64,000 nucleotides of DNA from Euleptes europaea (GCF_029931775.1 NC_079312.1:8749821-8813820); one strand, 5' to 3'. Counted from the first letter of the stretch, positions 48,235-59,910 are shown. Numbers and translations: made by a program. Notes: generated from the sequence alone by a model not told the origin.

Positions 48235-50835
48235 CATCTCCCATGACCACCGTGTCCCGTTTCTTTGAGAACTTTATAATCCGGTCTAGGAGTGTCTCAT
48301 CCAAGTCCTCTGCCTGGGTTGGTGGTCAATAGCAGACCCCCGCCAAAATATCGCTATTATTTTTTATTCCTTTTAGTTTTACCCATAGACTCTTGACTGG
48401 ACTTCCATTCTTAGATTCATGTATTTCTTCACAAGTATACACATCTTTGACATATAATGCTACTCCGCCCCTTTCCTTATCTGTCTATCCCTTTTAAACA
48501 AGTTGTACCCCTCAATCTTTTTTTTAAATAATTTTATTGTTTTTTCAATTGTATGATAGTAAAAACAACAACATATATTAATACAATTCATCAATATGAC
48601 TTCCCCCTCACCCTCTTCCATCATAAAGTAAATTATGTAATCTTTTGCTAACGGAACTAATCCCAGTAGTATTTTAATAAACATATTCTTATCCTATCTA
48701 AAGTTATTAAATCAGTACTAATCAAAATTTAAAAAGTAAAAATAAGGGATTAGATTAAACAGTATTCTTTAAATGGTCCCATTAAGGATTACATTTTTAC
48801 AAAATAGAAACAAAGGAGCCATTAGATATTTGTATATACTCAAAAAAATGTAAAATAAAAAATGTTAAGTTCTCCTACATCTCCCTCCTTTTCTATTAAG
48901 AATTAAATGTTATATAAATCTTTAATATATCCCTAGCATTCATTTCAGACATGTTTTAATTCTAGTAATCCAATTATCATATATAGTCTCAAAATATTAT
49001 AATTCAATTAATATATGATTCTATTTCCATTTAAGCCAGTCCTTTTAATCAGTTCCTTTTAATCATATCACCAAAAAAGACCATGAAGACCACATTTATC
49101 CCTTTGCCCGAAATTTCCAGCGTTTCCTTCCCCTCCCCATCAACAGTAAGAGTCGTAAAACATCCTTGGAGGTTGTTAGTGAAGCCTCTTCAACAAGTTG
49201 ACGGTCTTCATTGTAAATCCACGTTGCATTCTGTTCCATCCCAAATTCAAAGAAAAGGGTTCTGGCAACTCCGGTTTTTCTACTCGTTGAATCCTCCAAG
49301 CAGCTATTGAACAGTTCATCAAACAGGTTAAAAAAATCAAACTCAAATTGAGACACATTTGATTCCATTGTTATCAGCCAGATTTGTTTTTTGAGGTTTT
49401 CCACTTCCTCTGATGAGTTCTTCTGTTCCTGGGCACTCAACAAGGAAAGGTTCTTCTTTAAGGACTTCAAGGTCTTTCTCCTTTATTTTTGGAGCAGTTG
49501 ACTGGATAGAAGCAATGAAGGTATTCATCATAATGGTCATTTGATCCATCTGCTTTGACATCTGTTTTGACAACTGTCCATACTGTTCTGTAATTATCTC
49601 ATTTTGCTTAACGAACATGTCTTGAATTCTTTTCTCCATATCTACTTCTTGCCAGGGTTCTTAGAATTTAGATGTTGCAGGTATTACAGTATACTTTGAT
49701 GGTTGGTTTTTTATTTCACTAATTTTGGCAAGTCTTAAAAGTTGATTTTCCAGAATATGGGTAGATTAATAGTTCATGTTAAGTCCAATCGCTGAAAATT
49801 TTCACAAGAAGTCTTCAAAAGAAACCTAAAAAGTACATTTTAAAGTTTGAAGTACCATCAAGTTTGTTTTGGACACTCTAGGTCGATATTCAAACAGGAA
49901 GTAGGAAGTCAGCAGGAAACTGTGCAGCCACGGACCTTCCGTCGTCCCCTTTCTGTAGTTTTTTTTAATGGGAAACCTTTTAGATGATGCACCAGGGGGA
50001 TTCACTTCCAGTCTTATGAGCTTCTACACTTCCCATCTCCCTGCTATCGGCAGGTGTCTTGCAATAGAGTAATATTACTGCCTAGAGGTCTTCCAGCACT
50101 TCAAAATAAATCTTGGAGATGTGGCAGGAAGCCTTTCCCGGGAAAAGGTAACGTGACCAAGGGGGTGGGTGGGTTTTGTTTCTCCTTTCCCCTCAAACGT
50201 CTCAGACTCTGATTGGTACTTGCCACGTCTATCAAACAGTTCGGTTGTTTCGTCTACCCCCAGATCGGCTTGATAGAGTCTTTGCCACTTTATCTGATTT
50301 CTTATCTAAGCAGAAAAGTTTTTAAATGGTAGGGGGGAAGAATGCGGAGTTCCCAGTTAGTTCTGCCAATCAATTCAGCCTCTATTCCCGGTAAGATCAA
50401 AAGAGTTCTTGTTACTCACTTAGATTTCGGAGGGTGAGGTTTTTCTTCATTAAAATAGTTCTTAAGATGGTTAATAGGTGATGGTGGTCCAAGCCTAATA
50501 CCAAAGAGAACGCTTGCGGCGATGCTATCTCCTCTCTTGCCAGCGGGGACAAACATCCACACCTCTGGGGGGCTTAAAAAAGCTACCTCAGAGAGTATGG
50601 GAGTCACACCGCTTTCTTGGGGCTGCAGAGGAATTCCTGCGTCCCGGTCCACTGTTTAGAACCGGGTTGGTGTGCAAAAAGCACACTAGTTCAAAGCGTT
50701 TCTTGGATTCCCTAGGGAGCTCTCCCTAGAGACGACTGCTTGGATCCAGCTCGTCACCGGAAGTCGTACTCCTCAATCTTAATATTCCAATTATGAGTTA
50801 CATCCCACCACGTTTCAGTAATATCTGGTGATCCA
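48235..50835 (-). repeat. CR1 endonuclease fragment split by an L1-type insertion
   Basis: The minus strand reads ETWWDVTHNWNIKIEEY at 50780-50830, then after the insertion YNLFKRDRQIRKG at 48455-48515, and PPTQAEDLDETLLDRIIKFS at 48250-48330. These are consecutive parts of one CR1 endonuclease domain. Confidence 0.88.
48520..50760 (-). repeat. L1-type element with ORF1-like coding only (half-L1-like)
   Basis: About 2.24 kb with a T-run at its left end (A tail on the minus strand). A 20-bp target duplication with two differences lies at 48500-48519 and 50761-50780. Minus-strand ORFs at 49343-49639 (MEKRIQDMFVKQNEIITEQY then a heptad-like stretch) and 49096-49470 (MKSLKKNLSLLSAQEQKNSS) look like a coiled-coil ORF1 protein. 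No RT or endonuclease is present between the 5' end and the tail. Confidence 0.7.
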
Positions 50836-51440
50836 CTTCCTCCCGCGGGCAGGAATAGCCTCTGTTCAAGGTGGATGTGAGTTTGTTTTGCTGAGAAAAG
50901 GAACCTTCCCCCCCTTGCAGAAGAGTCAATAGCTATGGAGCTGCTAGGACCACCCAAGAAACTGTGTTAATCCTGTCCCACCTGGGCCATGGAGAAACGT
51001 ATTCCCTCTGTACTACAAGAGGGCTGGGGGCGGAAGTGACGACAATAGAGGGGTTAAAGGGGGCAGGGCTAGAATGTGCAGGGAGGGAGTTCTTAGTCAG
51101 TGTGTCCTCATGTCATCCCTGGAGGCAGAAGTAGCAGGAGCCAGCTGTAGAATCTGGCCCCGACATGCAGAGCAGGAGCAACTCCAGCATATGGCTGGGT
51201 GGCTATGCCCGGCTGGCGCAACAGACCATCCTGTGCCACCAGGTGGGCGAGTGTGCCACCAGTTGGATCCTGCCTGTTTGCCTATGTGGGGGGGGGCAAT
51301 CTGGAGCAGCTGCCTGTTTTGGGCTTGGTCGGCTAATTTTTAAGTTGATAATTTTGTATGGCCCACAAATGGTGTTATAAATATCCAAATGGCCCTTGGC
51401 CTACATGTACTAGGACTTCCTGCCTTGTTACCACTATTTG
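50836..51440. other. Unclassified, with hAT-like fragment
   Basis: About 51330-51400 (ttgtatggcccacaaatggt, aaatatccaaatggcccttg) resembles a common hAT-derived repeat end. No gene seen in the rest. Confidence 0.5.
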
Positions 51441-52055
51441 CCCCAGTTCCTCATTCTCCCCTCTCCAGAATCTCTGATCAGGAAGAAGGAATCTGCCCTG
51501 TATCTTCAACAGTGAAGACCAATGAGAAGAATTCATTTAATTTCTCAGCAATCACTTTGTCCTCCCTTAGTATTCCTTTACTCCCATTGTCATCCAATGG
51601 TCCAACCGCTTCCCTAGCTGCTTTCCTACTGCTAATATACTTTAAAAAATTCTTATTGTTTGTTTTGATGTGTTTAGTGATATGCCTCTCAAAATATTTT
51701 TGCATCTCTAATTAACTGCTTGCATTTCCTTTGTGCAAGTTTGTGTTTGCTTTTGTTTGCCTCATTTGGGCAATCCTTCCAGTTTCTGAAGGAAGCCTTT
51801 TTTTCTCTAATTGCTTCCTTCACCTTACCCGTTAGCCATGGTGGTGACCTCTTGGACCTATTACTACCTTTCCTGACCTGTGGTATACAAGCTAGCTGAA
51901 CCTCTAGTAATGTGGACTTGAGTAACTCCCAAGCCTTTTCCAGAGACTTAACCCTCCTAACTGTTCCTTTCAACTTCCTCTTTACCAGGTTTCTCATTTT
52001 AGAGAAGTTCTCTCTTTTAAAGTCAAAGGTAATTGTGTGAGATTTCCCAGTCACT
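51441..52055 (-). repeat. CR1 ORF2, segment between endonuclease and RT
   Basis: The minus strand codes ITFDFKRENFSKMRNLVKRK, RSKRSPPWLTGKVKEAIREK, and KYISSRKAAREAVGPLDDNG then LNEFFSLVFTVED. This is the CR1 linker before the RT. A different copy from 48235-50835, because the order on the minus strand is wrong for one element. Confidence 0.9.
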
Positions 52056-52424
52056 TAGAATCAATCCCTTCCTGAGAAGAAGTATGTTATTTTATTCAAT
52101 TAGACACCTAATAAGCAGGACTCAACTAATTTCTTACAAGAGTAAGCTTTTTATTGAATAGCTTCAAAATATATGTAAATATGTGAGTAAATCCAAAATG
52201 AATTTCAATGTACTACCCCCCAAAAAAGTTTGAAATATCTGGGGATAAAAATCCCTACCGGGCCAGATACGTTATTTGATCTAAACCACAAAGAATTATG
52301 GAAAAGCATAGAAGAAGACCTTGAGAGATGGAACAGACTTCAGGTATCTTGGTTTGGAAGAACTGCAATAATAAAGATGAATGTACTGCCAAGAATCAAC
52401 TTTCTCTTCTTAACATTAAAGGTA

Positions 52425-52637
52425 AAGGTCCCCTGTGCAAGCACCAGGTCATTCCTGACCCATGGGGTGATGTACATCCTGACGTTTCCTAGGCAGACTT
52501 TGTTTATGGGGTGGTTTGCCGGTGTCTTCCCCAGTCATCTTCCCTTTACCCCCAGCAAGCTGGGTACTCATTTTACCGACCTCGGAAGGATGAAAAGGCT
52601 GAGTCAACCTTGAGCCGGCTACCTGAAACCAACTTAA
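52425..52637 (-). repeat. Sauria-type SINE inserted in L1
   Basis: 5'-truncated copy of the family at 18333-18629, flanked by the 10-bp duplication cttaacatta. It begins aaaggtaaaggtcccctgtg on the plus strand. Confidence 0.93.
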
Positions 52638-53595
52638 CATTACCAATTAGAATTTCTAAGATAACCCTTGAAAAATGGCAATGTGCTATTAATAAATTCA
52701 TCTGGAATGGGAAGAAACCCAGAGTAAGATTTGCTGTATTACAGGACGAGAAAAGGAGAGGAGGACAAGCAGTACCCAGCTTAAAACGATACTATCAAGT
52801 GGCTGCATTAGTAGATATAACAGAATGGATACAAAACCCAGAAGACCACAAGATAAGACTTGAGAAAATAAGTCTGAATAGTGGATTTCACCATTGACTA
52901 TGGCCAGACAAGCAAACTACAATACCAAGGGAATCCAATCAGGAGAACCTTTCTTCTCAAAAGTCTAGTATGATCTCAGAAGAACTACCCAAAATGATGT
53001 CCCCGACAGAAGCATACTGGGACTGGGAAACAAGATCCAAAAATGACTTTTTAACATATAAAGATCTCATCAACAAGCACGGTAACGTAAAGTCTCTCCA
53101 AGAGCTTACTGAAGAGAAGTTAAAGATATCATGGTTCCCATATCTACAAATAGTCCATGCTTTGAGAACTGACTACTTAAGAAAAGGCAAAGCAAGAAAG
53201 CTGACAGAATTTAAACGTATAATATACAGCTCCCATGACTATCTACTATCAAAAATTTACAATATGTTATTAGCTGCAGAAACAGCCCTGGAGCAAGTAA
53301 AAGTCTGAATGGTAAAATGGATGTAGAACTTTGGAGAAATGATACCTATTCAATTGTGGGAAAGAATGTGGCAACAAGAGATCAAGTTTTCAAGTTCCCA
53401 AACGATTAGAGAGAATTGGTACAAGATGCTCTATAGGTGGCACTTAGCCCCAAAAGACTTACAAAAAATGTATAAATCCAATCAAGCAAATTGTTGGAAG
53501 TGTTCTGAGACAGAGGGGACTTATTTCCACCAATGGTGGACTTGTAAGAGAGCACAGAAATATTGGAAGGATATACAGAGGGAATTACAAGGCAT

Positions 53596-53651
53596 GTGTG
53601 TATGTTGTGTTAAGTGCCGTCAAGTCGCTTCCGGCTCATGGCTTCCGACTC
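53596..53651 (-). repeat. 56-bp Bov-B tail insertion in L1
   Basis: Only the last bases of a Bov-B 3' end (ttaagtgccgtcaagtcgct), flanked by the 12-bp duplication attacaaggcat at 53584-53595 and 53652-53663. Confidence 0.92.
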
Positions 53652-54205
53652 ATTACAAGGCATACTTTAAATGAATTTTGACCTCCAAGCTAAATGCTTC
53701 CTGTTAGGAATGATTCCACCATTAATAAAATCCTCAGATAAAGAATTTTTTCAGTATGGGATGACGGTGGCAAGAATACTTTATGCCAAATATTGGAAAG
53801 ACAAGAAAATACTATCATTAAAAGAGGGGATTACAAAAAATTTATGAATATGCGGACATGGCAAGACTTTTGGATTTATTGAAGAAGAAACTGCTGGAGG
53901 AGCACGAACAGAGATGGCAACCATTTTATGATAGATAAGTGGTTAATCTAGAATAAAAATAAAAGATGTAGACGGGGCATTATGTTATAACTCAGAATAA
54001 GATTTAGACATAGTTAAACTACATAGAGTGATGTTAAACGTTAAAATTGTTAGAATGGTTGTGTGATTTTTAAGAATATGGTTTAATGTTGGAGGGCATA
54101 TCCTGGAATGCTGACCCAATAAGATTATCTCTTTTAATTTCCCCTATCATCCCTTCTTTTTTGCATTCCCTAAAACTGAATAAAATATATTTAAAAATGT
54201 AAATA

Positions 54206-54544
54206 CGTATATGTATTTACAGTCTTAACATACTGTGGCATGTATGCATGTAGATGGTAACAAAGTCTTTAAATGTTACAAAAGTTCAGACATTATGAGT
54301 CTTAAACATGTTTCATGTTACAAGCAATCTTTAAAGCAATCTCTATTTTATATCTCTATGAGTTTCAAACCTTAAAACAGTAATAATTCAGAATAATCAT
54401 TCAGAAAATACAACAGTTACAGAAATCTGTAAAATGGTTAGTTCAGTAAATAAGATCTGATTTAGTTAAAAGTATATCTTAATTCAAAGTATCATAAGTG
54501 TAAGTAGGCATACTTTACCCAATCGTGTGTTTCATGAGCCTCTC
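54206..54544. other. Unclassified AT-rich DNA
   Basis: No gene or known repeat recognised. Confidence 0.5.
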
Positions 54545-54559
54545 CATATGTTTGAGAGA

Positions 54560-54933
54560 TCTCTGATCAATGCAAAGATCAGAGAGATCTGTGTGTGAAC
54601 CCCTAGTTCATGCAAGAACTAAAAAGCTCCATGAACCTTTAATCCATGCAAAGATTAAAGAGTTCTGTGTAAGACCTCCTAGCTCGGAGGCTAGTGAAGT
54701 CTAAGAACTTCTAGCCCATAAGGACTGGAGCGCCAATGCAAAGGCTAGACAGATTTTAGTGAAAACTTCTTAATCCACACAAGGATTAAGGAGATCTCAG
54801 TGCCTCCAGCCCACACAAGGGATGGAGAGATCTAGAGAGAATCCTTAGTCCATAAGGACTGAGGAAACCTCAAAGCCTCCAACCCAGACAAGGGTTGGGG
54901 AGATCTCTAAGCATTAAGCCCACACAAGGGCTG
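54560..54933. repeat. Run of about eleven short stem-loops
   Basis: Consecutive inverted repeats spaced about 35-40 bp apart, with loops of three kinds (atgcaa(a), acacaa, ataa). Clear stems: 54560-54585, 54604-54621, 54637-54660, 54679-54694, 54711-54728, 54769-54790, 54804-54827, 54843-54864, 54877-54901 and 54917-54932. Stem sequences differ from unit to unit while pairing is kept. Spacers often contain gagatct. Family unknown. Confidence 0.75.
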
Positions 54934-54965
54934 TGGAGATCTGGAGATAATCCTTAGGCTAGGGA

Positions 54966-55727
54966 GTTCTAACCTGTCAGGAAGCTCTAACTTCACTGCC
55001 TTTTTGCCCCTCTTTTATATGTTTTCAAGATCAGTTTCATCTGCTCTGTGAGATGCACTTTGAGATGCACACAACCGCATGCTCCTTCGGCTGCATACTC
55101 TTTGGAAATTACCATATAAGGAGTTCCTCTTCCAGTAGGTCACCTGCTGGTCATAGCCACATATATTAAACAGTTTGTAGCTTTGTGTTTTACCAACATC
55201 TTCATCTCCTAAAGAACACGGTAAAAATGAATATATTTTCAACATTCTACTAAAACTCCTTCATATTTAAATCTTGAACCCAGTACAACATTTATACAAC
55301 ACCATAAGGTAATGTTATTTGCAATGTTTCACCATGAAGTTCTCTTGTAGCTGATCAGGTCTCCCATAGCCTATCAAGGGTAACACTCTAAGGTTACTAA
55401 ACTTCAAGGTATGCATTGAAGTCACTATAAGCCACAAGCTATAAGCTTTAAGAGATGTAGCAGCTACAGAGCACTTTCTTTAACAACCACTTTGTTTACT
55501 TTCCATTCTCAGGGACTTTCCAGTGTTTCGTCACAAAGACAGTGGTAACAGTTTTTCTGTAAGCTAGAACAACATTGACCTACTTCTTGAATAGGAAAAC
55601 GAGTCGCTTGTCCAGCTTAAAGGAAATCAAGCCTCTAAATGGCTTTACAAAGAACTTCAAATAGGAAAATTCTACAAATTCATCTGTTCCATACGTTCTT
55701 ATATGCTTCTATATGGCCTATAAGTAA
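54966..55727. other. Unclassified; TATA-like box on the minus strand
   Basis: tataaaag on the minus strand at about 55012-55019 lies just upstream (in minus orientation) of the stem-loop run, so the run could be a transcribed leader. No coding region seen. Confidence 0.35.
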
Positions 55728-56895
55728 AGGGCTGTGACAGTAGGGTGTTTTAATTTGCTACTGACCAACATATCCTTAAGGTTTTTAGATCGTTTGAAAG
55801 TAAAGAGAGGGGGAGAACTACACCTTGGGATACCTGATAAAAGGTACCAATATGTTTATATTATACTCTTGACTCTGGTGAAGACGCTGTGTATGTTAAG
55901 GTGATAATCATCCTATCGTTATTTTGTGTTTTTCCCTGCGTCTGAGAATGACTGCAATTTTTTCTAAGTCATAGAAGCTGAGAGTAGGGTAGATTTTTCT
56001 TTAAGTGATAAGGGTGAAAACTATCATATGCCAGGTAAGAACTGGCATCGGTTGGTTTTCTGTAGACATCTGTGTGTATTATTATACCCACCTTTTTAAC
56101 CTCAACATCTAAAAAATTTAATTGGATTCTGTTAAATGTCATTTCAAATTTTATTGTTTCATGGATCATATTAGTATATTCTCCAATGCTGGAGAGTAGT
56201 TCTGTACTGCCTTGCCAGATGATAACGATATCATCTAAGTATCTTTTTTACAATATAATGTCTTTGGTAAACAAATGCCTTCCTGAAAAATGTAGTTGTT
56301 TTCAAATCTCTCCATAAGAAATTGGCTAACTCTGGTGCAAACTTACTGCCCATTGCCGTGCCTGACACTTGAAAAAAAAAAGTGTTCTGGAATTGATTCC
56401 CCCCCCACCCGAGACATATTTCTGTATTTGGCAGAGAAAAGAAGTGGGCGGATGCGTAGCTCTCCAATCAAAAACCTCTCTTAAAACATCCAAAGCCTTA
56501 TTTTGTGGGATATTTGTGTATAGAGAGAAAACATCTAGTGTCACAAATAACACTCTCAGTTTGCAATTTCATGTTGTTAATATGATTTCAAAAATCCATT
56601 GTGTCTCTCAAGTAGGACCAAATAGTGGGAACTAATGTTTGTTGGTTTTTTTAATCAGAATAAGGAGCCACAGGCTCTAAAATGGAACCACAACCTGACA
56701 CTGTTGGTCTCCCTGGAACTGGGATATACCTTTGTGAATTTTTGCTAGTAGGTAGAACTGAGGTATCCTATCCTCTGTTTGTAAGAGGAAGTTATAAGTG
56801 GGTCTATCTAGTTTTCTATGAGGCCCTCCTCTAAGAGATCAGCAATTTCTTTCTTTAATAAGGTCTTTATTAGTATGAGCGCAGGTGGTGAAATA
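55728..56895 (-). repeat. Penelope-like element, reverse transcriptase fragment
   Basis: Minus-strand pieces in order: LILIKTLLKKEIADLLEEGL (near 56840-56890), MLFVTLDVFSLYTNIPQNKA (56500-56553), FFQVSGTAMGSKFAPELANF (56320-56380), FNRIQLNFLDVEVKKVGIII, then YRKPTDASSYLAYDSFHPYH (55985-56140). These are PLE RT signatures. Frameshifts and one stop separate the pieces. It supplies the coding partner type for the PLE tails elsewhere in the window. Confidence 0.9.
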
Positions 56896-56900
56896 ATAAT

Positions 56901-57212
56901 ATAAGAACATAAAGGCCATGCTGGAGCAGACCAAGGCCCATCAAGTCCAGCAGTCTGTTCACACTGTGGCCAACCAGGTGCCTCTAGGAAGCCCACAAAC
57001 AAGACAACTGCAGCAGCATTATCCTGCTTGTGTTCCAAAGCACCTAATATAATAGACATGCTCCTCTCATCCTGGAGATAACAGGTATGCATCATCACTA
57101 GTATCAGTTTTTACTAGTAGCCACTCCCCTCTTAAAGCCTTACAAGTTGGCAGGCATCACATCCTGGGGCAGGGAGTTCCACAATTTAACTATATGTTGT
57201 GTGGAAGAAATG
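56901..57212 (-). repeat. CR1/L2-clade LINE 3' UTR
   Basis: ataagaacataaaggccatg, then caaggcccatcaagtccagc and the rest of the family 3' end in reverse orientation. Confidence 0.88.
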
Positions 57213-57245
57213 TACAAATGTCCTGTTTTCAGGTAATCTCGTGTA

Positions 57246-57549
57246 GATTAGAAGAAGAAGAGTTGGTTTTTATATGCCGACTTTCTCTTCCACTTAAGGG
57301 AGATTCAAATCGGCTTACAATCACCTTCCCTTCCCCTCACCACAACAGACACCCTGTGAGGTAGGCGGAGCTGAGAGTGCGACTAGCTCAAGGTCACCCA
57401 GCTGGCTTCATGTGTAGGAGTGGGGAAACCAACCCAGTTCACCAGATTAGCCTCCGCCGCTCATGTGGAGGAGTGGGGAATTAAACCCGGTTCTCCAGAT
57501 CAGAGTCCACCGCTCCAAACCACTGCTCTTAACCACTACACCACACTGG
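57246..57549 (-). repeat. tRNA-derived SINE, full length
   Basis: The minus strand starts accagtgtggtgtagtggtt (A-box region), with gggtttaattccccactcct as B-box region. It ends with atataaaaaccaactcttct. Confidence 0.85.
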
Positions 57550-58311
57550 TCCAAAAGGAGACTGCAAGCAGTGATGGTTGGGCAAATGACCCACAGAACT
57601 CAAGCTGCTGTTTCAAGCTCCTCACCAGCAAATACAGAAAGGGAGTCCTGGTGAGTTAGGAAAACAGCTGGAGTCTGGGGGAAATACATCACCCCCAGGG
57701 CCAAGTGGACCCTGAAGGAAAGACTTGGGCAGACAAAGGAGCTCTGGCAACGGGAAGCCGGACCGAGCCCGTGTTTCAGCCAAGCCTCTGCCTGCCAGCG
57801 TCTCATGCACAACCACAAAACCCCTGGCAGTTGCAAGCGGAGGACGAAGTAAAGAAGATGGCTTCTTGCCTGAGTGGTTCCAGAGCGGCCAGGCAAGGGG
57901 GGAACTGCCCGAGGTTGTAGGTCTCTGCAAGGCACAAAACAGGCCTCCACAGCTTCAGAAGCAGGTAGTTGGGATTGTGGGTATATAGGCCAGCCTCACA
58001 CTACTCGCAGATGCTATAGGATGGACACACACTATAAGAAGATAAGTCTTGTTACGGAACAGCATTGTCTCCTGGCCATCAATCAGTTCATCACACCAAG
58101 AGGCATAGACAGGGCAGGAAAAAGTAGAACAAAAAAAAATAGTCATAGACTCCCACAATGTTGAGACTTAAAACTTGGTTTGAAGAAAGTCGATTAACGA
58201 ATTTAAGCAGAAGTGGCAGCCATTTTTTTGACAGATATGTGTGATTCAATAATGTTTATCTCCTAAAAATGATAAGGGTCATTGGTATTTAAATGACAAA
58301 GCGAGATGTGT
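57550..58311. other. No gene recognised
   Basis: ORFs up to 116 residues on both strands (57600-57988) show no domain, no conserved splice context and no second copy for comparison. Left unassigned. Confidence 0.4.
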
Positions 58312-58930
58312 GTGTTAAGTGCCGTCAAGTCGCTTCCGACTCATGGCGACCCTATGAATGAAAGTCCTCCAAAATGTCCTAACTTTGACAGCCTTGCTCA
58401 GATCTTGCAAATTGAAGGCTGTGGCGTCCTTTATTGAGTCAATCCATCTCTTGTTGGGTCTTCCTCTTTTCCTGCTGCCCTCCACTTTTCCTAGCATGAC
58501 TGTCTTTTCCAGTGACTCTTGTCATCTCATGATGTGACCGAAATACGACAGCCTCAGTTTAGTCATTTTAGCTTCTAGGTCAGTTCAGGCTTGATTTGAT
58601 CTAGAACCCACTGATTTGTTGTTGTTTTTGGCAGTCCACGGAATCCGTAACACTCTCCTCCAACACCCCATTTCAAAGGAATCTATTTTCTTCCTATCAG
58701 CTTTCTTCACTGTCCAGCTTTCACACCCATACATAGTAATAGGGAATACGATGGCATGAATTAATCTAGTCTTGGCGGCCAGTGACACATCCTTACACTT
58801 CAAAATCTTTTCTAGCTCCTTCATGGCTGCCCTTCCCAGTCTCAATCTCCTTCTGATTTATTGGCTGCAGTCTCCCTTTTGGTTGATGGTGGAGCCAAGG
58901 AATAGAAAGTCTTGAACAAATTCAATTTCC
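58312..58930 (-). repeat. Bov-B 3' end (minus strand)
   Basis: The minus strand codes AKTRLIHAIVFPITMYGCES and GRPNKRWIDSIKDATAFNLQ. Forms an inverted pair with 59168-59593, about 240 bp away. Confidence 0.93.
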
Positions 58931-59167
58931 TCAAAACAAGATAGTAAATGTAATTAAGATTTGAAAAACATACGTTAGTTTGTGCTTGTTTAGCTTGTTT
59001 ATATCTGACATAACTTCATAATGACAAAATAGGCATAGTTATCAATTAAGGCTTATGTTTATAATAGGGCTTCAGATAAGATCTATGTTAATAGATTATT
59101 ACTTATCAGTAGTCTTTGGAATACCTGTTAAATTGTGAATTTGATATAGGAGAGGCTACCATGGGGT

Positions 59168-59593
59168 GAAAAAGCTGGACAGTGAAAAAAGCTGATAGGA
59201 AGAAAATAGATTCCTTTGAAATGTGGTGTAGGAGGAGAGTGTTACGGATTCCGTGGACTGCCAAAAACAACAACAAATCAGTGGGTTCTAGATCAAATCA
59301 AGCCTGAACTGACCCTAGAAGCTAAAATGACTAAACTGAGGCTGTCGTATTTTGGTCACATCATGAGATGACAAGAGTCACTGGAAAAGACAGTCATGCT
59401 AGGAAAAGTGGAGGGCAGCAGGAAAAGAGGCAGACCCAACAAGAGATGGATTGACTCAATGAAGGACGCCACAGCCTTCAATTTGCAAGATCTGAGCAAG
59501 GCTGTCAAAGATAGGACATTTTGGAGGACTTTCATTCATAGGGTCGCCATGAGTCGGAAGCAACTTGACGGCACTTAACAGACACACACACAC
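59168..59593 (+). repeat. Bov-B 3' end (plus strand) with 10-bp duplication
   Basis: From aaaaagctggacagtgaaaa to the (ca)n end; target duplication accatggggt at 59158-59167 and 59594-59603. Confidence 0.94.
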
Positions 59594-59710
59594 ACCATGG
59601 GGTATAAGATAGATGGTCTGAGCTTGGGCCCGGACAAAGTGTGAATTGCAAAATTGTAAAATCAAGAGGCCACCGTTAGAACAGAATATGGAGAAACGGA
59701 ATGGTTTCCA

Positions 59711-59793
59711 AAATATTGTCGAAGGCTTTCACGGTCAGAGTTCATTGGTTCTTGAAGGTTATCCGGGCTGTGTAACCGTGGTCTTGGAATTTT
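59711..59793 (-). repeat. Truncated PLE tail with 13-bp duplication
   Basis: attgtcgaaggctttcacgg to ccgtggtcttggaattt, the reverse of the 21529-21675 family without its ribozyme part. Duplication ggaatggtttcca at 59698-59710 and 59794-59806. Confidence 0.9.
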
Positions 59794-59910
59794 GGAATGG
59801 TTTCCAGTTGGCAAAGGTGTACAACAATGTATTTTTATCTCCCTATCTTTTCAATCAGTGCTAGGAAAAGTGAGGGCAGCAGGAAAAGAGGAAGACCCAA
59901 CAAGAGATGG

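Larger units (their letters stand above)
52185..54205 (+). repeat. L1 LINE, 3' part of ORF2 and 3' UTR
   Basis: Codes KYLGIKIPTGPDTLFDLNHK and LERWNRLQVSWFGRTAIIKM, then KWQCAINKFIWNGKKPRVRF and further on CWKCSETEGTYFHQWWTCKR, the cysteine/histidine motif of the L1 ORF2 C-terminus. Several frameshifts. It ends in a 3' UTR with an A-rich end. Possible short target duplications (atgtaaatatgt / atgtaaatacgt). Confidence 0.92.

Noticed and set aside
48235-52055. Joining the CR1 pieces at 48.2-50.8 kb and 51.4-52.06 kb into one element
   Set aside because: On the minus strand the linker region would precede the endonuclease, which is the wrong order, so they are separate copies or rearranged.
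54560-54933. Reading the stem-loop run as a CRISPR array or tRNA cluster
   Set aside because: The stems vary and loops are conserved, the opposite of CRISPR repeats. No cloverleaf or promoter boxes are seen.
57600-57988. Overlapping ORFs of 87-116 residues on both strands
   Set aside because: No domain, no start or splice context and no conservation to compare; left as unassigned DNA.
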